Assembly (NCBI GenBank): GCA_021787435.1
Contig: JAJYLY010000002.1
Span: forward strand, 62,001 to 126,000
From: Pseudomonadota bacterium
GTDB taxonomy: Bacteria; Pseudomonadota; Gammaproteobacteria; Burkholderiales; Gallionellaceae
DNA: 64,000 bases
Reading direction: 5' to 3'
Shown here: piece after piece, positions 1 to 8,463 of the stretch
How the letters are laid out: the number at the start of each line of letters is the position of its first letter
How positions within the stretch are numbered: position 1 is the stretch's first letter
The notes under the pieces: model-generated
The model's input: only the letters and a program-made list of their open reading frames with translations
Databases searched by the model: none
What the model was told of the DNA's origin: nothing
Made by a program: the position numbers and the translations under genes

Positions 1-113
1 GTAATGGACGAAATGCAAAGAAATGCCATGGGGACTTCGACTATGCGACGGGATACCTGCGGATGCCTTTTGATCAAATGGTTGACCGTGTTGGTGTAGA
101 GCATGTACTGCAT
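1..113 (-). CDS. vapC: VapC-type PIN-domain toxin, N-terminal part, active site altered
   Basis: The first 37 codons of a VapC-like ribonuclease run off the left edge of the window. Its start codon shares one base with the stop of the upstream antitoxin frame (TAATG), the usual vapBC coupling. The protein opens MQYMLYTNTVNHLIKRHP and continues to a segment reading PMAFLCISSIT, which is the normal VapC N terminus. VapC toxins almost always read MLDTN here, and that aspartate is one of the acidic residues holding the catalytic metal. Here the codon is TAC (Tyr) instead of GAC/GAT, so the toxin is probably inactive. Family assignment is firm; loss of activity is inferred. Confidence 0.8.
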   Translation of the reverse strand, partial: MQYMLYTNTVNHLIKRHPQVSRRIVEVPMAFLCISSI

Positions 114-375
114 TATTCCTGCCAGCCCTCGAATGGGTCGCGGCCCGGTTTTTTCTGATTGCGTTCCTTTTCATTCAGAAAATCTGCTGGCACGTCAGCG
201 TCATTAAGGACCTTGAAGAAATCATCCCAGGTTGGCGGTTTCTTCGACAGAATGACATCGCCGGTTTCAGGATCTTGTCTCACGAAGACTTGCTTTGCAT
301 CGAAGCGATAAGCAGCAGGCAGAGGCGTACTGCCTGGCTTTGGCCGTTGATAAAAAGTTTAGCTAATTGACTCAT
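113..375 (-). pseudogene. vapB: VapB-type antitoxin with a 2-base frameshift
   Basis: Read from ATG at 375 the frame gives MSQLAKLFINGQSQAVRL, the AbrB-like swapped-hairpin start of a VapB antitoxin. It then leaves frame in a CT-rich stretch near 320-325. Skipping two bases there (CTCT read as CT) restores a frame giving AAYRFDAKQVFVRQDPETGD, continuing to FEGWQE and a stop at 113-115. That makes an 86-residue antitoxin of normal length. In the unshifted frame a stop (TGA) is met within about 32 codons. The simplest reading is a duplicated CT dinucleotide. A sequencing error is possible, but the toxin beside it also carries an active-site change. Confidence 0.8.
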
Positions 376-425
376 GGCAGCACCCTCGCCTCATAAGTAA
401 GGTGCGATAGTATAGGTGTATTTTA

Positions 426-447
426 GGCATATATCTTGATATATGCC
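426..447. promoter_or_regulatory. Palindromic operator upstream of vapB
   Basis: GGCATATATC-TT-GATATATGCC is a perfect 10-base inverted repeat with a 2-base centre, 51 bases upstream of the vapB start. A TATACT -10 hexamer for vapB lies at 409-414 on the minus strand, which places the palindrome over the -35 region. VapB antitoxins usually repress their own promoter at such sites. It also lies just past the stop of the minus-strand reductase gene, so a role in ending that transcript cannot be excluded, although the loop would be very small. Confidence 0.6.
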
Positions 448-467
448 GGCAGCCTGCCCATCTGATA

Positions 468-1487
468 TCAGGCGGGCGTCTTGGGGGCGAAGGTGAAGGC
501 GTCCGAGAAAAACGACTCGTTGGGCAAGCCTCGCTGTGCGGTGAAATCGGTGTGAGCCGCTTCGACGACGATGGGCGCGCCGCACACGTAAACCTGATAC
601 CCTGACAGGTCGCTGTAGTCCTCCATCACCGCGCGATGCACGAAGCCTGTGCGGCCATTCCATGCATCTTCGGGCGGCGCATCGGAGAGCACCGGGGTGA
701 ACCTTATGCCCTTGGCTTCCCATTCGTTCGCCATGGACAGCATGTAAAGATCGGAAAGTTTACGCGCGCCCCAGTAGAAATGCATCGGGCGTTTGATGCC
801 GATATAAAGCGCATGCTCGATGATCGCCTTGATCGGCGCAAAGCCCGTGCCGCTGGCCACGAAAATAATAGGCTTGTCGTTATCCTCGCGCAGGAAGAAG
901 GTGCCCAGTGGCCCCTTGAAGCGCAAAATGTCGCGCTCCTTCATTTCCTCGAACACATGATGTGTGAAAGCGCCGCCCACGATGTTGCGGATATGCAGCT
1001 CGAGGAATTCGTCGTTGTGCGGCGCATTGGCAAGCGAGAAACTGCGCGGCTTCTGATCCTTGAGCAGTATGTCGATGTACTGGCCTGCCAGAAATTGCAG
1101 CCTTTCATTTGCAGGAAGTTTCAGTTTCAGCACCATCACGTCGACTGCCGGCTTTTCCATGCTGTGCACGCGGCAGGGCATGGTCTTGATCTGGATGTCC
1201 TTTACCGCGCTGATCTCGCGGCACTCAATGACCAGATCGGACAGCGGCTCTGCACAGCAGAATAGCGCCATGCCCGCTGCTTTTTCATCTGTTGTCAGAG
1301 TGCTGTCCTGATGCTTGCCGTAATCAACTTGCCCCTGCAGCACACGCCCCTTGCAGGCGCCGCACACGCCGTCCCGGCAGCTGTAGGGCAGAGAATAGCC
1401 ATTTCTTAGCGCTGCTTCGAGCACGGTCTCATGCTCTTCGATGGAGAAGCGGTGGCCGCTTGGCTGTATGGTGATCTGATAAGTCAT
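468..1487 (-). CDS. 2Fe-2S ferredoxin / FAD / NAD(P)H oxidoreductase (CDP-6-deoxy-delta-3,4-glucoseen reductase-like)
   Basis: This 339-residue electron-transfer protein has two parts. Residues 1-95 form a plant-type ferredoxin domain with cluster ligands C37, C42, C45 and C77 (CRDGVCGAC, then FCC). The rest is a ferredoxin-NADP reductase module with the FAD-binding signature PRSFSLAN, the nucleotide loop GTGFAPIKA and a late CGAP motif. The layout matches AscD/phenol-hydroxylase-type reductases, which pass electrons from NAD(P)H through FAD to the iron-sulfur cluster. No deoxysugar or aromatic-degradation genes lie nearby, so the partner is unknown. It diverges from the SDR-like gene with 47 bases between starts. 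Confidence 0.85.
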   Translation of the reverse strand: MTYQITIQPSGHRFSIEEHETVLEAALRNGYSLPYSCRDGVCGACKGRVLQGQVDYGKHQDSTLTTDEKAAGMALFCCAEPLSDLVIECREISAVKDIQIKTMPCRVHSMEKPAVDVMVLKLKLPANERLQFLAGQYIDILLKDQKPRSFSLANAPHNDEFLELHIRNIVGGAFTHHVFEEMKERDILRFKGPLGTFFLREDNDKPIIFVASGTGFAPIKAIIEHALYIGIKRPMHFYWGARKLSDLYMLSMANEWEAKGIRFTPVLSDAPPEDAWNGRTGFVHRAVMEDYSDLSGYQVYVCGAPIVVEAAHTDFTAQRGLPNESFFSDAFTFAPKTPA

Positions 1488-1534
1488 GAGTGAAGCTTTA
1501 TGCGAAAAAGCGGATTTTACCGCATAATCCGCCC

Positions 1535-2383
1535 ATGAAACGAATACTCATTGTCGGCAGTGGTGATATAGCGCGCCGCGTCATTCCGTATCTTGCAAAA
1601 ACATATCGCGTCTATGCGCTGGTGCGCAATCCCGGCTATTGCGAAGGCCTGCGCAGGCTGGGAGCGATTCCCTTAATCGGCGATCTGGATGACAGGAAGA
1701 GCCTTGCGCGCATCGCAGGCATCGCCGATTCCGTGCTGCACCTGGCCCCCCCCTCCCAGTCAAACGATACCGACACGCGCACGCGCAACCTGCTGAGTGT
1801 TTTAAGGTCAATCAGGCGGCTTGTATATGTCAGCACAAGCGGCGTGTATGGCGATTGCAAAGGCGAGCGGGTGAGCGAGACCAGGCCCTTGCAAGCTCAA
1901 TCCGCACGGGCCAGGCTGCGCGTGGATGCGGAACGGCAGATACGCGGCTGGGCAAGACGGCAAGGAGTGAACGCAGGCATCCTGCGCGTACCGGGCATCT
2001 ACGCCGCTGAGCGTTTGCCGGTTGAGCGGCTGAAGCTAGGTACGCCTTGCATCGTGGACAGCGAAGACAGTTATACCAACCACATACATGCGGACGATCT
2101 CGCGGCCATCGTTGTGGCTTTGCTTCATCGCGCGAGCACTTGCCGCATCTACCATGCCAGCGACGACAGTGAATTGAAGATGGGCGAATATTTCGACGCG
2201 GTGGCAAAAGCCTGCAATTTGCCGAAGGCGCCCAGGTTGAGCAGATCGGAGGTGCAGAATGCCGTACCGCCCATGATGTATTCTTTCATGAACGAGTCGA
2301 GAAGGTTAACCAACAGCCGAATGAAGAATGAGCTTAAGGTGCACCTTCGCTATCCGACTGTTGAGGATTTTCTTTCGGAATAA
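1535..2383 (+). CDS. NAD-dependent epimerase/dehydratase family protein (extended SDR, YeeZ-like)
   Basis: This 282-residue Rossmann-fold protein starts MKRILIVGSGDIARRV, a glycine-rich dinucleotide-binding loop at the extreme N terminus. An SDR-type segment YVSTSGVYGD follows near residue 110. The YxxxK catalytic pair of classical SDRs is not evident, so it resembles YeeZ-type members whose substrate is unknown. The frame stays open upstream to 1490, but the internal ATG at 1535 sits exactly before the nucleotide-binding strand and is preferred. It may share a divergent promoter region with the 2Fe-2S reductase. Confidence 0.75.
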   Translation: MKRILIVGSGDIARRVIPYLAKTYRVYALVRNPGYCEGLRRLGAIPLIGDLDDRKSLARIAGIADSVLHLAPPSQSNDTDTRTRNLLSVLRSIRRLVYVSTSGVYGDCKGERVSETRPLQAQSARARLRVDAERQIRGWARRQGVNAGILRVPGIYAAERLPVERLKLGTPCIVDSEDSYTNHIHADDLAAIVVALLHRASTCRIYHASDDSELKMGEYFDAVAKACNLPKAPRLSRSEVQNAVPPMMYSFMNESRRLTNSRMKNELKVHLRYPTVEDFLSE

Positions 2384-2389
2384 ACATGT

Positions 2390-2535
2390 CTCACGCGGAG
2401 ATGCGGAGGACGCGGAAAAGTACAACAAAAAAGACTGGCTGAACTGTCATTCATTTAGTCAGTGTAAGTTTTTCGTGTCTTCTCAACAACGCAAAAATTT
2501 TGTTTTACTCCGCGTTCTCCGCGCCTCCGGGTGAT
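2390..2535. repeat. Inverted repeat element between convergent genes
   Basis: Left arm near 2390-2420 (CTCACGCGGAGATGCGGAGG and onward) and right arm near 2505-2535 (TTTTACTCCGCGTTCTCCGC and onward) are imperfect reverse complements about 30 bases long. They enclose about 85 bases of lower-GC sequence. Each arm has an internal CGCGGAG-like periodicity. It sits between the convergent SDR-like gene and htpG. The form is that of a small REP/MITE-like dispersed element, and it could fold at the RNA level and act as a two-way transcription block. Confidence 0.6.
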
Positions 2536-2543
2536 AATGTCCT

Positions 2544-4436
2544 TTAACCTGCGTGCATCTCCAGCATCAGGTGGTTGACGCGCTTGACGAAACCCGCAGG
2601 ATCGTCGAGTTGGCCGCCTTCGGCGAGCAGGGCCTGATCGAACAGCACGGCTGCCCAGTCGTCGAAATGCAGGGTCTCATCCTTTAAGCGCATCACCACC
2701 GGGTGCTGGGGATTGATTTCCAAAAAAGGCTGCGACTCGGGTATCTTTTGGCCTGCCGCTTTCAGCATGCGCGCCATGTTGCCGCTCATGTCGTTTTCGT
2801 CCGCAACGAGGCAGGCGGGGGAATCCGTGAGCCTGTGCGTGATCCTGACTTCCTTGACGCGTCCGTCCAGGCTGGCCTTGATCCTGTCGGTCAGGTCCTT
2901 GAATTCGGTTGCCTGTTTTTCCTGATCCTGCTTTTCCGCTTCGTCTTCGAGAGAGCCCAGATCCAGACCGCCCTTGGCGACAGACACCAGCTGCTTTTCC
3001 TTGAACTCGGTCAATGAACCCACCACCCATTCGTCCACGCGAGCGGAGAGCAACAGAACCTCGATGCCCTTCTTGCGGAATACTTCCAGATGCGGGCTGT
3101 TCTTCGCCGCATTGAAGCTGTCCGCTGTGATGTAGTAGATCTTGTCCTGGCCTTCCTTCATGCGGCCGATGTAGTCAGAAAGCGATACGGTCTCGGCAGA
3201 CGTGTCGGACAAGGTCGATGCGAAGCGCAAAATCCCGGCGATCTTTTCCTTGTTGGCGAAGTCCATTCCCACGCCTTCCTTGATCACCTGGCCGAATTCG
3301 CCCCAGAATTTGGCGTATTTTTCCGCGTCGCTGGCGGCCATGTCTTCCAGAAGGCCGAGAACCTTCTTCGTGCAGCCTTCGCGGATCGCCTTGATGTCTT
3401 TGGATTCCTGGAGTATCTCGCGCGACACGTTGAGCGGCAGGTTGTTGGAGTCCACGATGCCGCGCACGAAACGCAGATAGGAAGGAAGCAGCTGCTCCGC
3501 GTCGTCCATGATGAACACGCGTTTCACATAAAGTTTGATGCCGTGCTGCGCCTTGTGATCCCAAAGATCGAACGGCGCGCGGCCTGGGATGTAGAGCAGC
3601 TGGGTGTATTCCTGGCGGCCCTCCACGCGCGCATGAGTCCATGCGAGCGGGTCTTCGTAGTCGTGGCCGACATGCTTGTAGAACGCCTTGTACTCGTCGT
3701 CGGTGATTTCGTTCTTCGCGCGCGCCCACAACGCGGATGCCTGGTTGATCGTCTCGTCCTCATCCGTGATGACCTGGTTGCCGTCCTTCCATTCCTCCTT
3801 TTTCATCACGATGGGCTGGACGATGTGGTCGGAATACTTGCGGATGATGGAGCGCAGCTTGTGGCCTGAGAGCAGGTCGTCTTGGTCTTCCCTGAGATGC
3901 AGGGTGATGGTGGTGCCGCGCTTTTCCTTTTCGACCATCTCGATGGAAAACTCGCCGCCGCCGTCCGACTCCCAGAACACGCCCTGGTCAGGCTGCTCGC
4001 CTGCGCGGCGGGTGACCACTGTCACCTTATCGGACACGATGAACGCGGAATAGAAACCCACGCCGAACTGGCCGATCAGCCCGGCATCCTTCTGCTGGTC
4101 GCCAGAGAGCTTGGAGAAGAATTCGCGCGTGCCGGATTTGGCGATCGTACCCAGGTTGTTGATCACCTCGTCGCGGTTCATGCCGATGCCGTTGTCGGAG
4201 ATCGTGAGCGTTCTGGCTTCCTTGTCATAGCTGATGCGTATCTGAAGATCGGTGTCGTTCTCAAACATCGCGTCGTTGTGCAGCGCTTCGAAGCGCAGTT
4301 TGTCGCACGCATCCGATGCATTGGATACCAGTTCGCGCAGAAAGATTTCGCGGTTGGAATACAGGGAATGGATCATCAGTTGCAGAAGCTGTTTCACTTC
4401 TGTCTGGAATCCCATGGTTTCGCGGTTAGTCGTCAT
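2544..4436 (-). CDS. htpG: Molecular chaperone HtpG (Hsp90 family)
   Basis: At 630 residues this is the normal length for bacterial Hsp90. It acts as an ATP-driven cytosolic chaperone. The GHKL ATP site is complete: [11 protein letters not shown] around N39, DNGIGM at residue 81, GTIAKSGT, and the lid motif [11 protein letters not shown]. The middle domain and C-terminal dimerisation domain follow without interruption. The start at 4436 gives the usual short leader before [12 protein letters not shown] sigma-32-type promoter lies just upstream, so heat induction is expected. Confidence 0.97.
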   Translation of the reverse strand: MTTNRETMGFQTEVKQLLQLMIHSLYSNREIFLRELVSNASDACDKLRFEALHNDAMFENDTDLQIRISYDKEARTLTISDNGIGMNRDEVINNLGTIAKSGTREFFSKLSGDQQKDAGLIGQFGVGFYSAFIVSDKVTVVTRRAGEQPDQGVFWESDGGGEFSIEMVEKEKRGTTITLHLREDQDDLLSGHKLRSIIRKYSDHIVQPIVMKKEEWKDGNQVITDEDETINQASALWARAKNEITDDEYKAFYKHVGHDYEDPLAWTHARVEGRQEYTQLLYIPGRAPFDLWDHKAQHGIKLYVKRVFIMDDAEQLLPSYLRFVRGIVDSNNLPLNVSREILQESKDIKAIREGCTKKVLGLLEDMAASDAEKYAKFWGEFGQVIKEGVGMDFANKEKIAGILRFASTLSDTSAETVSLSDYIGRMKEGQDKIYYITADSFNAAKNSPHLEVFRKKGIEVLLLSARVDEWVVGSLTEFKEKQLVSVAKGGLDLGSLEDEAEKQDQEKQATEFKDLTDRIKASLDGRVKEVRITHRLTDSPACLVADENDMSGNMARMLKAAGQKIPESQPFLEINPQHPVVMRLKDETLHFDDWAAVLFDQALLAEGGQLDDPAGFVKRVNHLMLEMHAG

Positions 4437-4471
4437 GCCAGTCCTCTATTGCAGTTAAACGGAATGGCGGA

Positions 4472-4500
4472 TACATGGGGCAGATTTATGAATTTTCAAG
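4472..4500 (-). promoter_or_regulatory. Sigma-32 heat-shock promoter of htpG
   Basis: On the minus strand the sequence reads CTTGAAA, 13 bases, then CCCCATGTA, ending 35 bases before the htpG start. This matches the RpoH consensus (CTTGAAA - 11 to 16 bases - CCCCATNTA) at essentially every position. It indicates heat-shock control of htpG. Confidence 0.9.
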
Positions 4501-4510
4501 AGGGAGAAAG

Positions 4511-4540
4511 CAGGATGCAGGATCTAGGATTCAGGATGAG
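4511..4540. repeat. Short AGGATTCAGG-type dispersed repeat
   Basis: CAGGATGCAGGATCTAGGAT followed by TCAGGATGAG consists of degenerate CAGGAT units between htpG and the GST-like gene, overlapping the last codons of the latter. Related units occur near 10066-10099 and 21271-21295. Confidence 0.5.
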
Positions 4541-5141
4541 ATTTCAACAGGTGATGTTTCTGCATCACGGCTTCAAAACATTGCGAATTCACAATCCCTG
4601 CCAGCCAGAGGCGCAGCGCGGGATAAGGCGCATTTGCAAACCAGCTTGCATCGACTGCCGCAAACTGCCGGATGAAAGGGAAGATCGCGGCATCTGCAAT
4701 CGTCAGTGTGTTACCCAGCAAATGGCTTGTTTCATTCAGGCGCTCGTCGAGTTTTCTTAAAAATGTTTCGCCCTGTGCGCGAAAATGAGCCCGGCCCTCG
4801 CCGCAGGCAGCATATTTGTAACCATCCAGCGCCTGCTTGAATTCAATGTCGTTCTCCTCGACCAGAGATGCGGCCTGCAGCAGATAAGCGCCTTCTTCTC
4901 CCAGCCAGTTTTCAGGGTCATGCAATCGCAAGGTCCATTTCATGATGTCGTAGCTTTCATCGATCACATGGCCTTCTTCCAGGATCAGAACCGGCACGCT
5001 GCCCTTGGGAGAGACGGCAAGCATGTGGGCTGGCTTGTTTTTCAGGTCTACTTCGCGCAATTCATATTCCATGCGGCTGGCGTGCAGCGCCATGCGGGCG
5101 CGTATCGCATAAGGGCAGCGGCGGAAGGAATAGAGGATCAA
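4524..5141 (-). CDS. Glutathione S-transferase-like protein
   Basis: This 205-residue protein has an N-terminal thioredoxin fold with [13 protein letters not shown], where C9-P10-Y11-A12 resembles the glutaredoxin-2/omega-GST active site. GSVPVLI then supplies the cis-proline and DESYDIMKW the glutathione gamma-glutamyl contact. A helical GST C-terminal domain follows. The start overlaps the end of trpD by four bases (ATGA), so the two are probably co-translated. In many betaproteobacteria trpC occupies this place, and no trpC is seen here. The substrate is unknown, and a direct role in tryptophan synthesis is not implied. Confidence 0.82.
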   Translation of the reverse strand: MILYSFRRCPYAIRARMALHASRMEYELREVDLKNKPAHMLAVSPKGSVPVLILEEGHVIDESYDIMKWTLRLHDPENWLGEEGAYLLQAASLVEENDIEFKQALDGYKYAACGEGRAHFRAQGETFLRKLDERLNETSHLLGNTLTIADAAIFPFIRQFAAVDASWFANAPYPALRLWLAGIVNSQCFEAVMQKHHLLKSHPES

Positions 5142-6166
5142 GCCTTGAACTGGCTGGAAAACCGGATGAGATTTTCCAGCATGGATTTCGCCCGCCCGCC
5201 GGCGATCATCTCGCGGGCAACATTGACGCCTTCGGCCAGCGTTCCGGACAATCCCGAAACGTAGATCGCGGCGCCTGCGTTGAGCGCCACGATGTCGCGC
5301 GGCGCACCTTCCCTGTTGTCCAGCACGCCTAGCAGCATGTCGCAGGCTTCGTCGACATTCGCCACGCGCAGAAGGTCGTTGGAAGCTTCGGAAAATCCGA
5401 ACTGCTCCGGGCCGATAATGTATTCATTGACCTCGTCGTCTTTCAGCTCCGCGACAGAGGTTCGGGTGCTGATGGAAATCTCGTCCATGCCGTCCATGCC
5501 GTGCACCACCAGCACATGGCGGCTGCCTAGGCGCTGCAAGACGCGCGCCATGATGCCGACCAGATCGGGATGGAATACGCCCAGCACCTGGTTTTCCGCG
5601 CCAGCAGGATTGGTCAGCGGACCCAGGACGTTGAACATCGTGCGCACCCCAAGCTCACGGCGCACGGGGGCTGCGTATTTCATCGCGCCGTGAAAATTGG
5701 GCGCGAACATGAATCCTATGCCGATGTTGTCCACGCAGAGGCCGACCTGCTCCGGGGTCAGGTTGAGGTTGACGCCGAGTCTTTCCAGCACATCGGCGCT
5801 GCCGCAGGTGGAGGAGACGGAACGCCCGCCGTGCTTGGCCACGCGCGCGCCTGCCGCTGCTGCGACCAGCGCGCTGGTTGTCGAAACATTGAAGGTGCCG
5901 ATGCTGTCCCCGCCCGTGCCGCAGGTGTCCACCAGGTGGTCGCGGTTCGCAACCGGCACCTTGGTTGCAAATTCGCGCATCACATAGGCAGCTGCGGAGA
6001 TTTCGCCCACGGTCTCCTTCTTGACGCGAAGTCCGACAAGAATGCCCGCGATCTGCGCGGGCGACACTTCGCCGCTCATGATCTGGCGCATCAGCGAGAG
6101 CATCTCGTCATAGAAGATTTCGCGCTGCTCGATCAACCTCACCAGCGCCTGCTGCGGGGTGATCAT
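5138..6166 (-). CDS. trpD: Anthranilate phosphoribosyltransferase
   Basis: The enzyme transfers phosphoribose from PRPP to anthranilate, the second step of tryptophan synthesis. Its 342 residues match the family length. The PRPP loop [15 protein letters not shown] falls at residues 82-96, followed by [17 protein letters not shown] and the metal-site segment [10 protein letters not shown]. The gene overlaps trpG upstream by four bases (ATGA) and the GST-like gene downstream by four bases, so all three are likely on one transcript. Confidence 0.97.
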   Translation of the reverse strand: MITPQQALVRLIEQREIFYDEMLSLMRQIMSGEVSPAQIAGILVGLRVKKETVGEISAAAYVMREFATKVPVANRDHLVDTCGTGGDSIGTFNVSTTSALVAAAAGARVAKHGGRSVSSTCGSADVLERLGVNLNLTPEQVGLCVDNIGIGFMFAPNFHGAMKYAAPVRRELGVRTMFNVLGPLTNPAGAENQVLGVFHPDLVGIMARVLQRLGSRHVLVVHGMDGMDEISISTRTSVAELKDDEVNEYIIGPEQFGFSEASNDLLRVANVDEACDMLLGVLDNREGAPRDIVALNAGAAIYVSGLSGTLAEGVNVAREMIAGGRAKSMLENLIRFSSQFKA

Positions 6167-6732
6167 GCAGCGCCTTCCAGAAAATTCTTCAGCATCTCGT
6201 GTCCGTGCTCGGTCAGTATGGATTCCGGATGAAACTGCACGCCATGCACGTTCATGGTCTTGTGGCGCACGCCCATAATTTCACCGTCGTCCGTCCAGGC
6301 GGTGATTTCAAGGCAATCCGGCAGGCTTTCCTTTTCGATCACCAGCGAGTGATAGCGTGTAGCAAGAAACGGATTCGGCAAGCCGGTGAATACGCTGTTG
6401 TTCAAGTGATGGATCAATGATGTCTTGCCGTGCATTAGCTGTTTGGCGTGAACGATGCGTCCACCGAATGCCTGCCCTATGCTCTGATGTCCCAGGCACA
6501 CGCCAAGTATCGGAATCCTGCCCGCGAACTGCCTGATCGCCGCGACCGAGATGCCCGCTTCATTGGGCGTGCAGGGGCCTGGCGATATCACGATGTGCTG
6601 CGGATTCGCCTTTGCTATCTCTTCGATCGTGATCTCGTCGTTGCGATGAACCTCCACCTCTGCACCCAGCTCGGCAAAATACTGCACCAGGTTGTAGGTG
6701 AAGGAATCGTAATTGTCGATCATCAGTAACAT
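6163..6732 (-). CDS. trpG: Anthranilate/aminodeoxychorismate synthase glutamine amidotransferase subunit
   Basis: This 189-residue class I glutamine amidotransferase supplies ammonia to TrpE, and often to PabB as well. The catalytic triad is visible: nucleophile C79 in [11 protein letters not shown], then H168 and E170 in [16 protein letters not shown] forms the oxyanion-side loop. It directly precedes trpD with a four-base overlap. TrpE is encoded about 1.7 kb upstream, separated by an FAD oxidoreductase gene and a 123-base gap, so trpG may have its own promoter. Confidence 0.95.
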   Translation of the reverse strand: MLLMIDNYDSFTYNLVQYFAELGAEVEVHRNDEITIEEIAKANPQHIVISPGPCTPNEAGISVAAIRQFAGRIPILGVCLGHQSIGQAFGGRIVHAKQLMHGKTSLIHHLNNSVFTGLPNPFLATRYHSLVIEKESLPDCLEITAWTDDGEIMGVRHKTMNVHGVQFHPESILTEHGHEMLKNFLEGAA

Positions 6733-6855
6733 AGGGGTTCCAGCATATCAAATAGCTGTGAATCATACCATTTATATGCGGATTTTCATCCCGTGCCAGC
6801 ACGTTCAGCCGTTCGAGTGGTGTAAAAATGCCGATGAGCTGTTGGATTCGGCGGA

Positions 6856-8463
6856 CTAGTTGCGGGCAATGATGCTCTTTGCAACGGCTTCGGCGATCTC
6901 TATGCCGTCCACGGCGGCCGACATGATGCCGCCCGCGTAACCCGCACCTTCCCCGGCAGGATAAAGTCCGCGGGTGTTGATGCTCTGAAGGCTCTCGTTG
7001 TTGCGCCTGATGCGTATCGGGGAAGAGGTGCGCGTCTCGACGCCCGTGAGAACAGCATCTTTCATGTCGAATCCCCTGATCTGCTTTGCAAAGGCGGGCA
7101 GCGCTTCCCTGATCGCCGCTATCGCGTAATCGGGCAGCGCGCCGGACAAGTCGGTCAGATGCACACCTGGTGTGTAGGATGGCTGCACCGAGCCCAGCTT
7201 CGTCGATGGCTTGCCTTGCAGAAAGTCGCCCAGCAACTGACCAGGCGCCTGATAATTTCCGCCGCCCAGTTCAAAAGCGCGCGACTCCCAATATCGCTGG
7301 AATTCAATACCCGCCAGCGCATCGCCGGGATAGTCCAGGGGCGTGATGCCCACCACGATGCCGGCATTGGCGTTGCGTTCGTTGCGCGAATACTGGCTCA
7401 TGCCGTTGGTGACCACGCGCCCGACCTCGGAGGTTGCGGCAACCACCGTGCCGCCGGGGCACATGCAGAAGCTGTACACGGAGCGTCCGTTGGCGGCGTG
7501 ATGCACCAGCTTGTAATCCGCCGCCCCCAGCAGTTCATTGCCTGCGTTCCTGCCAAAACGCGCAGCATCGATTGTCGATTGCGGATGCTCGATGCGAAAA
7601 CCGATGGAGAACGGCTTGGCTTCGATGTAGATGCCACGGCGATGGATCATCGCGAAGGTGTCGCGCGCGCTGTGTCCCACCGCCAGCACCAGGTGATCCG
7701 TCGCAATGTGCTCGCCGCTGGCGAGCATCACGCCGCGCACCGCGCCATCCTCTATTTCGATGTCATCCACACGGCTTTCGAAACGGATCTCGCCGCCCAG
7801 GGATGTGATGGTCTCGCGCATTTTTTCGACCATGCCGACCAAGCGGAACGTGCCGATATGCGGGTGGCTGACATAGAGGATTTCCTCAGGCGCGCCGGCC
7901 TTGACGAATTCATCCAGCACCTTGCGGCTCAAATGGCGCGGGTCCTTGATCTGGCTGTAGAGTTTTCCGTCCGAGAAAGTGCCGGCACCCCCTTCGCCGA
8001 ACTGCACGTTGGATTCCGGATTCAACACGCTCTTGCGCCATAGGCCAAACGTGTCTTTGGTTCTTTCGCGCACGCTCTTTCCGCGCTCCAGGATCAGCGG
8101 CCTGAAACCCATCTGTGCTAACAGCAGGCCTGCAAAAATCCCGGCAGGCCCCATGCCCACGACGATGGGTCTTGACGGAAGATATTTTGGCGCATGGGCC
8201 ACGAACTGGTAGCGCATGTCGGGTGCTCTGCGCACATGCTGATCGCAGGAAAAGCGCGCCAAAACGACGGCCTCGTTCTCTACAGATACATCCAGCGTAT
8301 AGGTGAACAGGATGGTATGAGATTTGCGTGCGTCCACGCCGCGCTTTAAAACGGTATATTCCGTTAACTCATCATCGGAAAGCTTCAGGCGCTTGAGTAT
8401 CGCAGTCCTGATGTCTTCATCGGCATGGCCTATGGGCAGTTTTATCTCGGTTAGACGCAGCAT
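6856..8463 (-). CDS. FAD-dependent oxidoreductase of the COG2509 type, function unknown
   Basis: A 535-residue flavoprotein-like protein. Residues 1-90 form a small alpha/beta domain typical of this family. An FAD-binding Rossmann motif PIVVGMGPAGIFAGLLLAQ follows at about residue 100, then a long substrate domain, and a C-terminal segment GLYPAGEGAGYAGGIMSAAV that contacts FAD. Homologs are widespread and annotated only as FAD-dependent dehydrogenases. Its start shares a base with the trpE stop (TGATG), so it appears translationally coupled to trpE. That is an unusual place for it and splits trpE from trpG. Confidence 0.85.
   Translation of the reverse strand: MLRLTEIKLPIGHADEDIRTAILKRLKLSDDELTEYTVLKRGVDARKSHTILFTYTLDVSVENEAVVLARFSCDQHVRRAPDMRYQFVAHAPKYLPSRPIVVGMGPAGIFAGLLLAQMGFRPLILERGKSVRERTKDTFGLWRKSVLNPESNVQFGEGGAGTFSDGKLYSQIKDPRHLSRKVLDEFVKAGAPEEILYVSHPHIGTFRLVGMVEKMRETITSLGGEIRFESRVDDIEIEDGAVRGVMLASGEHIATDHLVLAVGHSARDTFAMIHRRGIYIEAKPFSIGFRIEHPQSTIDAARFGRNAGNELLGAADYKLVHHAANGRSVYSFCMCPGGTVVAATSEVGRVVTNGMSQYSRNERNANAGIVVGITPLDYPGDALAGIEFQRYWESRAFELGGGNYQAPGQLLGDFLQGKPSTKLGSVQPSYTPGVHLTDLSGALPDYAIAAIREALPAFAKQIRGFDMKDAVLTGVETRTSSPIRIRRNNESLQSINTRGLYPAGEGAGYAGGIMSAAVDGIEIAEAVAKSIIARN

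Noticed and set aside
2328..2534. A 68-codon frame overlapping the CGCGGAG repeat
   Set aside because: Its residues derive from the repeat arms, a known source of spurious predicted proteins.
3090..3869. A 259-codon frame on the plus strand within htpG
   Set aside because: Antisense shadow of htpG with no recognisable domain; GC-rich codons keep the frame open by chance.
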